In this document: positions 58,996-62,000 of the stretch, piece by piece
Numbering within the stretch: the first letter of the stretch is position 1
Layout of the letters: the number at the start of each line of letters is the position of its first letter
Assembly (NCBI GenBank): GCA_963575745.1
Contig: CAUYUJ010002747.1
Span: 327,501-389,500 of the forward strand
DNA: 62,000 nucleotides
Direction: 5' to 3'
Source of the DNA: Prorocentrum cordatum
Lineage: Eukaryota > Sar > Dinophyceae > Prorocentrales > Prorocentraceae
Position numbers and translations under genes: made by a program
The notes under the pieces: generated by a model
Databases searched by the model: none
What the model was told of the DNA's origin: nothing
The model's input: the letters and a program-made list of their open reading frames with translations, nothing else

Positions 58996-60039
58996 GCATC
59001 ATCCTCGACGTCAGAATCCAAGCCCCGCCCTATCCCTGGCCATCACCAGAGGGGTCGTTCCCCAGCTGTCCCAAAGAGTTTCGAGGGGTTCCCCGGGGTC
59101 CCGCTGGTTCCCAAGTGTCCCAGCTGAGATTCGAAGCGTGCCCATGAGTTTGCATTCCCGATCCTCTGGCTTTTTTTCTGGGAACAAGCGATGGCATCAA
59201 AATGATAACTTTAAGGTCCGCGCAAATTCCTCGGATCGGCGGTGGGCCTCCGCCCCTGGCGCGCGCAGCGCGGACTTTCGAGTTATCAGGTGTATGTCGT
59301 CGTTTTTCACCTGGTCTCCGTTCCATGCGGGAGTCCCCAGGGGCCATCGAGACGGCCGCCGACGACGCACCACGCCGAGCTGGACCCCCCGAAGCGCCGC
59401 CTATCCTCGACCGACGAAGTTTTGCAATGCATTTCTATTTCTGCCCCCAGGGCCGAGCACAGCCATGCAGCGTGCCGCGCTAGAGCGGGGCCTGGACGGC
59501 AGTCCACGCGCGGTGCTCCGCATGGGCGCCTCTCTCGCCCAGAAGAGACGATCCTCCGCCTGGCTTGCCGCCGAAATTGATTCCGAGATCCGGGGGCCTC
59601 CAAACGGCGTGGCGACCACACCATGTGGTGAGCCGGTAGGGATCCGGGGTCGCCGCACGGTTTTGGGGCTCGAGTCCCTCTCCGAGGATGTCTCGGGCGA
59701 CTGGGAGGTCTCCAAAACGTGCGGTCACGGACCGTGCGTTGAGGTCTCTTGGGTTTCCGAGGTCACAGCACGGTCTGTCACCAGGCTGTTTTGGGACCCC
59801 AAAGAGGTTACCGCCGCCGAGGCGTCCGCCGAGAGGCGGCGGGCTGCCGCCCGCTCGGCTCCCCCCCCCTCCCCCCCGCAGGGCGGGGCGCCCCAGCTGT
59901 CCGAGGGCGCGCGGCGCCTGGCCGCGGCCTCTGGCGAGGAACGCCAGGAACGCCAGGACGGCGCCCCCCCGCGCCGCGTGGGGGCATCTCCGGCAGCAAA
60001 TCGTGGAGTACATCGGGGGCCACATGCGAGCCCTGACCC
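58996..60039. other. Unassigned GC-rich DNA
   Basis: A plus frame of 384 residues covers part of this region, but its composition changes abruptly and it has no motif. Equally long minus frames exist. I see no repeat unit here. Confidence 0.35.
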
Positions 60040-60245
60040 TCCCCCTCACGATTCCGGATGGGGGAGGGTGGGGTTTGCTTCGCTCGGAAGCTCCCGAACG
60101 AAGTGAAGCCCTCCCTCCCCCTCAGAAATCGTGGGGGGTACGAGTAGGTTTTGCATGTGGCCCCCTAGAAGTTCCCGAGCGAAGTGAACCCTCCCCTCAG
60201 AAGTCGTGGGGGGTAGGGGTCGGGTTTTCATGTGGCCCCCTAATA
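60040..60245 (+). repeat. ~75-90-bp tandem repeat with GAAGTGAA
   Basis: GAACGAAGTGAAGCCCTCCC and GAGCGAAGTGAACCCTCCCC are each followed by CTCAGAA(A/G)TCGTGGGGGGTA and CATGTGGCCCCCTA (60090-60170 and 60175-60243). A third, partial unit lies just before. Confidence 0.75.
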
Positions 60246-60506
60246 GTGATGCGGGCTTGGCCTCGTTCGGACGTGTGCATATGTTTTCGCAAAATCCATC
60301 GAGGAGCACTGTGAGTCACCCTTCGAAGCAATACGCGCACGGAAGCGACACATGCACGAAGAATGGACTTCTGAGCGATGGCGAGCAGGCTGGTCGTGGA
60401 AAATAATTTGGTATTGCGGAGGCCTTGATGCTGGTGCCGCCGACCCTGAAGGAGAACGACGACAACGGCGGCGGCGGCGACGACGCTGACGTGGGTCAGA
60501 GCCCTC
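60246..60506. other. Unassigned DNA
   Basis: No gene or repeat recognised, apart from a short GGCGGCGGCGACGACG tract near 60468. Confidence 0.35.
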
Positions 60507-61080
60507 ATGGATGCTTCTCGCGGTCTCTTCGAAGCGTTCTGGGGGGCCTCTGGGGGACAGTTTAGGGCCTATTGGGGGCCTCTGGGGGCCTTTTGTGGGC
60601 CTCTTGGGGGCCTTTCGGTTCCTCCTGGGAGCATCTCGGGGCCGAAGACTCGAAATGTCCGTTCTGGTCCCTCGTCAGGGTACCCTCTTGGAGCCGTCTT
60701 GAGACCTCTTGGGCCGTCTTGGAGGCGTATTGGGCCGTCTGGGGGCCCTCTTGCTAAGAGGCTCTTGGGCCGTTTTGGGTCCATCCTGGAGTTCTCTTTG
60801 GGCGATTCGGGGGGCCTTCAGGGGCGTCTTGGAGCGTCTGGAAGCGAAATAGGCGAGAACGCTGAAATGCTTCAAAAACAAATGGGAAATCAATGAATTT
60901 GGCCTCTTGGGGCCCTCCTGGGGGTGCTCCTGGAGGCCTCTTGGCTCTTGGGCTGTCTGGAGGCCGTCAAGGTGTCTTGGAGAGATCGTTCGGCGATTCG
61001 GGGCCATCTTGGACCGTCTCGGGGGCCTCTTTGGGGCACTCTTGGCCCGTCTTGGGGCGTTTTGGGGCCCCGGGATCCCC
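60507..61080 (+). repeat. Family A repeat, copy 2
   Basis: Imperfect GGGGCCTCTTGGGG/GGGCCGTCTTGG units on the plus strand, same orientation as 1-500. It contains GGGGCCGAAGACTCGAAATG at 60639, the counterpart of the phrase at 45 in the window. Confidence 0.8.
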
Positions 61081-61186
61081 CGGGGGGGAGTCGTCTGACC
61101 TTCCCGGGACCCCCCCCCCTCCCAAGGGACCCCACCCTGCGGGCGGGTGATGGAATCAGGGAAGGGGCTTCCCTTCAATGCTCAGA

Positions 61187-61335
61187 CGACGTCTCCGAAC
61201 TTTGCGGAGGGGCGGTCGCGTCGGAGAGTGAACGCTTGACGGATAGAACGACTCGAACGGCGACGTTTCCAAAGTTCTGTTGAGGGGCCATCGTGTCGGA
61301 AAACGAACGAATGACAGAGAGGACGAGCCGGGCGG
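61187..61335 (+). repeat. ~75-bp tandem duplication
   Basis: CGACGTCTCCGAACTTTGCG ... GGGGCGGTCGCGTCGGA and CGACGTTTCCAAAGTTCTGT ... GGGGCCATCGTGTCGGA, each followed by GAACG(C/A)(T/A)TGAC. Two diverged copies. Confidence 0.75.
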
Positions 61336-61369
61336 GAGAAGCCTTCACACACGCCGACAGGGTCGTCGG

Positions 61370-61425
61370 ATTTCTGGGGTCCCAGATCCCAATCTGTTTT
61401 AGGCGCCTTCCTGCTTCAAGAGTCG
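61370..61425 (+). repeat. Dispersed motif shared with 20694-20745
   Basis: TCCCAGATCCCAATCTGTTT and GCGCCTTCCTGCTTCAAGAG correspond to TCCCAGATCCCAGTCTACTT and GCGCCTTTCAATTTCAAGAG near 20701. In translation both read FLGSQIP. Confidence 0.65.
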
Positions 61426-61529
61426 AGCGTGTGTCTCCCTCTCCCCTCCTGTGCGTGGGGCGGGCGGAAGCGCAACCTACTTCCACGCCTTCCTACTTCC
61501 TGTCTACCTTCGTCTTTCGACCGACGGGG

Positions 61530-61625
61530 GAGGCTGGTCCAAGGGAGGCTGGTCCAAGGGAGGCTGGTCCAAGGATGGAAGACAATTCCCGGGGAGGCTG
61601 GTCCAAGGGGGGGTGTCCGGCGGAT
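61530..61625 (+). repeat. 15-bp tandem repeat GGGAGGCTGGTCCAA
   Basis: Three adjacent copies at 61530-61574 and a fourth at about 61595. Confidence 0.85.
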
Positions 61626-61864
61626 CCGCGCTGGGTTGTCGAAGGGGCTGTCCAGGGTAGGTCGTCTTGTCGTCATGCTATCCACGGTTTAACGGGTGGT
61701 CCGAGTTGTCCGTGGGGTTGCTTGGGGATTTTGTTGATTGGGTGTTGGCTCCATTGAACACAGTAGGTCTGGGGCCCGAAAGGTTATCGCCCATTATCAT
61801 CATACCTACCGGTGTGATCTCGCACTGCTTTATTTCGACCGACCGTGTGCCCATAATGCGGTCG

Positions 61865-62000
61865 TGCTGGTGGTTGTGCTGGCGGCCGTGCTGGTGGTCG
61901 TGGTTGGTGGACGTGCGTGCTGCTGGCCGTTCTGGTGGAGGTGCTGGCAGTCGTGCTGGTGGTCGTGCTGGTACTTGTGCTGGTGGTCGTGCTGGGAAGT
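61865..62000 (+). repeat. GCTGGTGGTCGT minisatellite, running off the window
   Basis: Degenerate 12-15 bp units GTCGTGCTGGTGGTCGTGCT continue to the right edge. Confidence 0.8.

Overview
This window looks like nuclear DNA of a dinoflagellate. The strongest evidence is an exact copy of the 21-nt core of the dinoflagellate spliced leader (DinoSL) at 25578-25598, directly followed by an ATG. A two-mismatch copy at 23518-23538 is also directly followed by an ATG. Supporting signs are GC-rich, repeat-saturated DNA, several non-LTR retroelements with C2H2 or zinc-ribbon tails, and one probable host gene split by a GC-AG intron. I cannot name the species. No rRNA, tRNA, CRISPR array or bacterial-style operon was seen.

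Layout. 0-12 kb is almost entirely repeats: (GTT)n/(AAC)n arrays, minisatellites of 11-32 bp, a 1.1-kb tandem duplication carrying a 17-bp-stem hairpin, a 160-bp satellite, and three head-to-tail copies of a composite unit built from the same sub-repeats in the same order (6.2-11.8 kb). One minus-strand hypothetical reading frame (4.9-6.2 kb) lies inside this and ends within satellite sequence. 12-13.8 kb is largely unassigned. 13.9-18.9 kb is a decayed minus-strand LINE (endonuclease, reverse transcriptase, zinc fingers, C-terminal domain) broken by frameshifts. 19.3-20.7 kb and 40.7-42.2 kb hold the same composite satellite in opposite orientations, so they form long inverted arms around about 20 kb.

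Between the arms are GAC-rich repeats, a LINE tail fragment, a DinoSL-tagged gene or pseudogene (23.5-24.8 kb), and the best-preserved element of the window at 25.6-36.7 kb. That element starts exactly at a DinoSL. It encodes a gag-like ORF1, an AP endonuclease, a YLDD reverse transcriptase and an RNase H, followed by a very long repetitive C-terminus. A domain of roughly 90-110 residues occurs three times in it, on both sides of the polymerase. Its three reading-frame transitions are all +1, and (CTC)n tracts bound it on both sides. A head-to-head pair of retroelement pieces follows: reverse transcriptase on minus, zinc fingers on plus.

42-48 kb carries GA/GGA-rich DNA, a RING-H2 finger gene split by an intron of about 1.4 kb, an endonuclease fragment, and a MITE-like element with terminal inverted repeats (47.7-47.9 kb) plus a half copy at 46.1 kb. 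48.7-55.6 kb is a less GC-rich minus-strand LINE whose domains run gag-like, RNase H, endonuclease, RT, C2H2 finger. The last 6 kb is mostly unassigned GC-rich DNA, microsatellites and dispersed repeats, including a second copy of the family that opens the window.

Most of the coding capacity belongs to retroelements. Only the RING gene and perhaps the hypothetical frames at 4.9-6.2 kb and 47.9-48.7 kb are candidates for host genes. All calls rest on reading motifs by eye; no alignment or database search was run.
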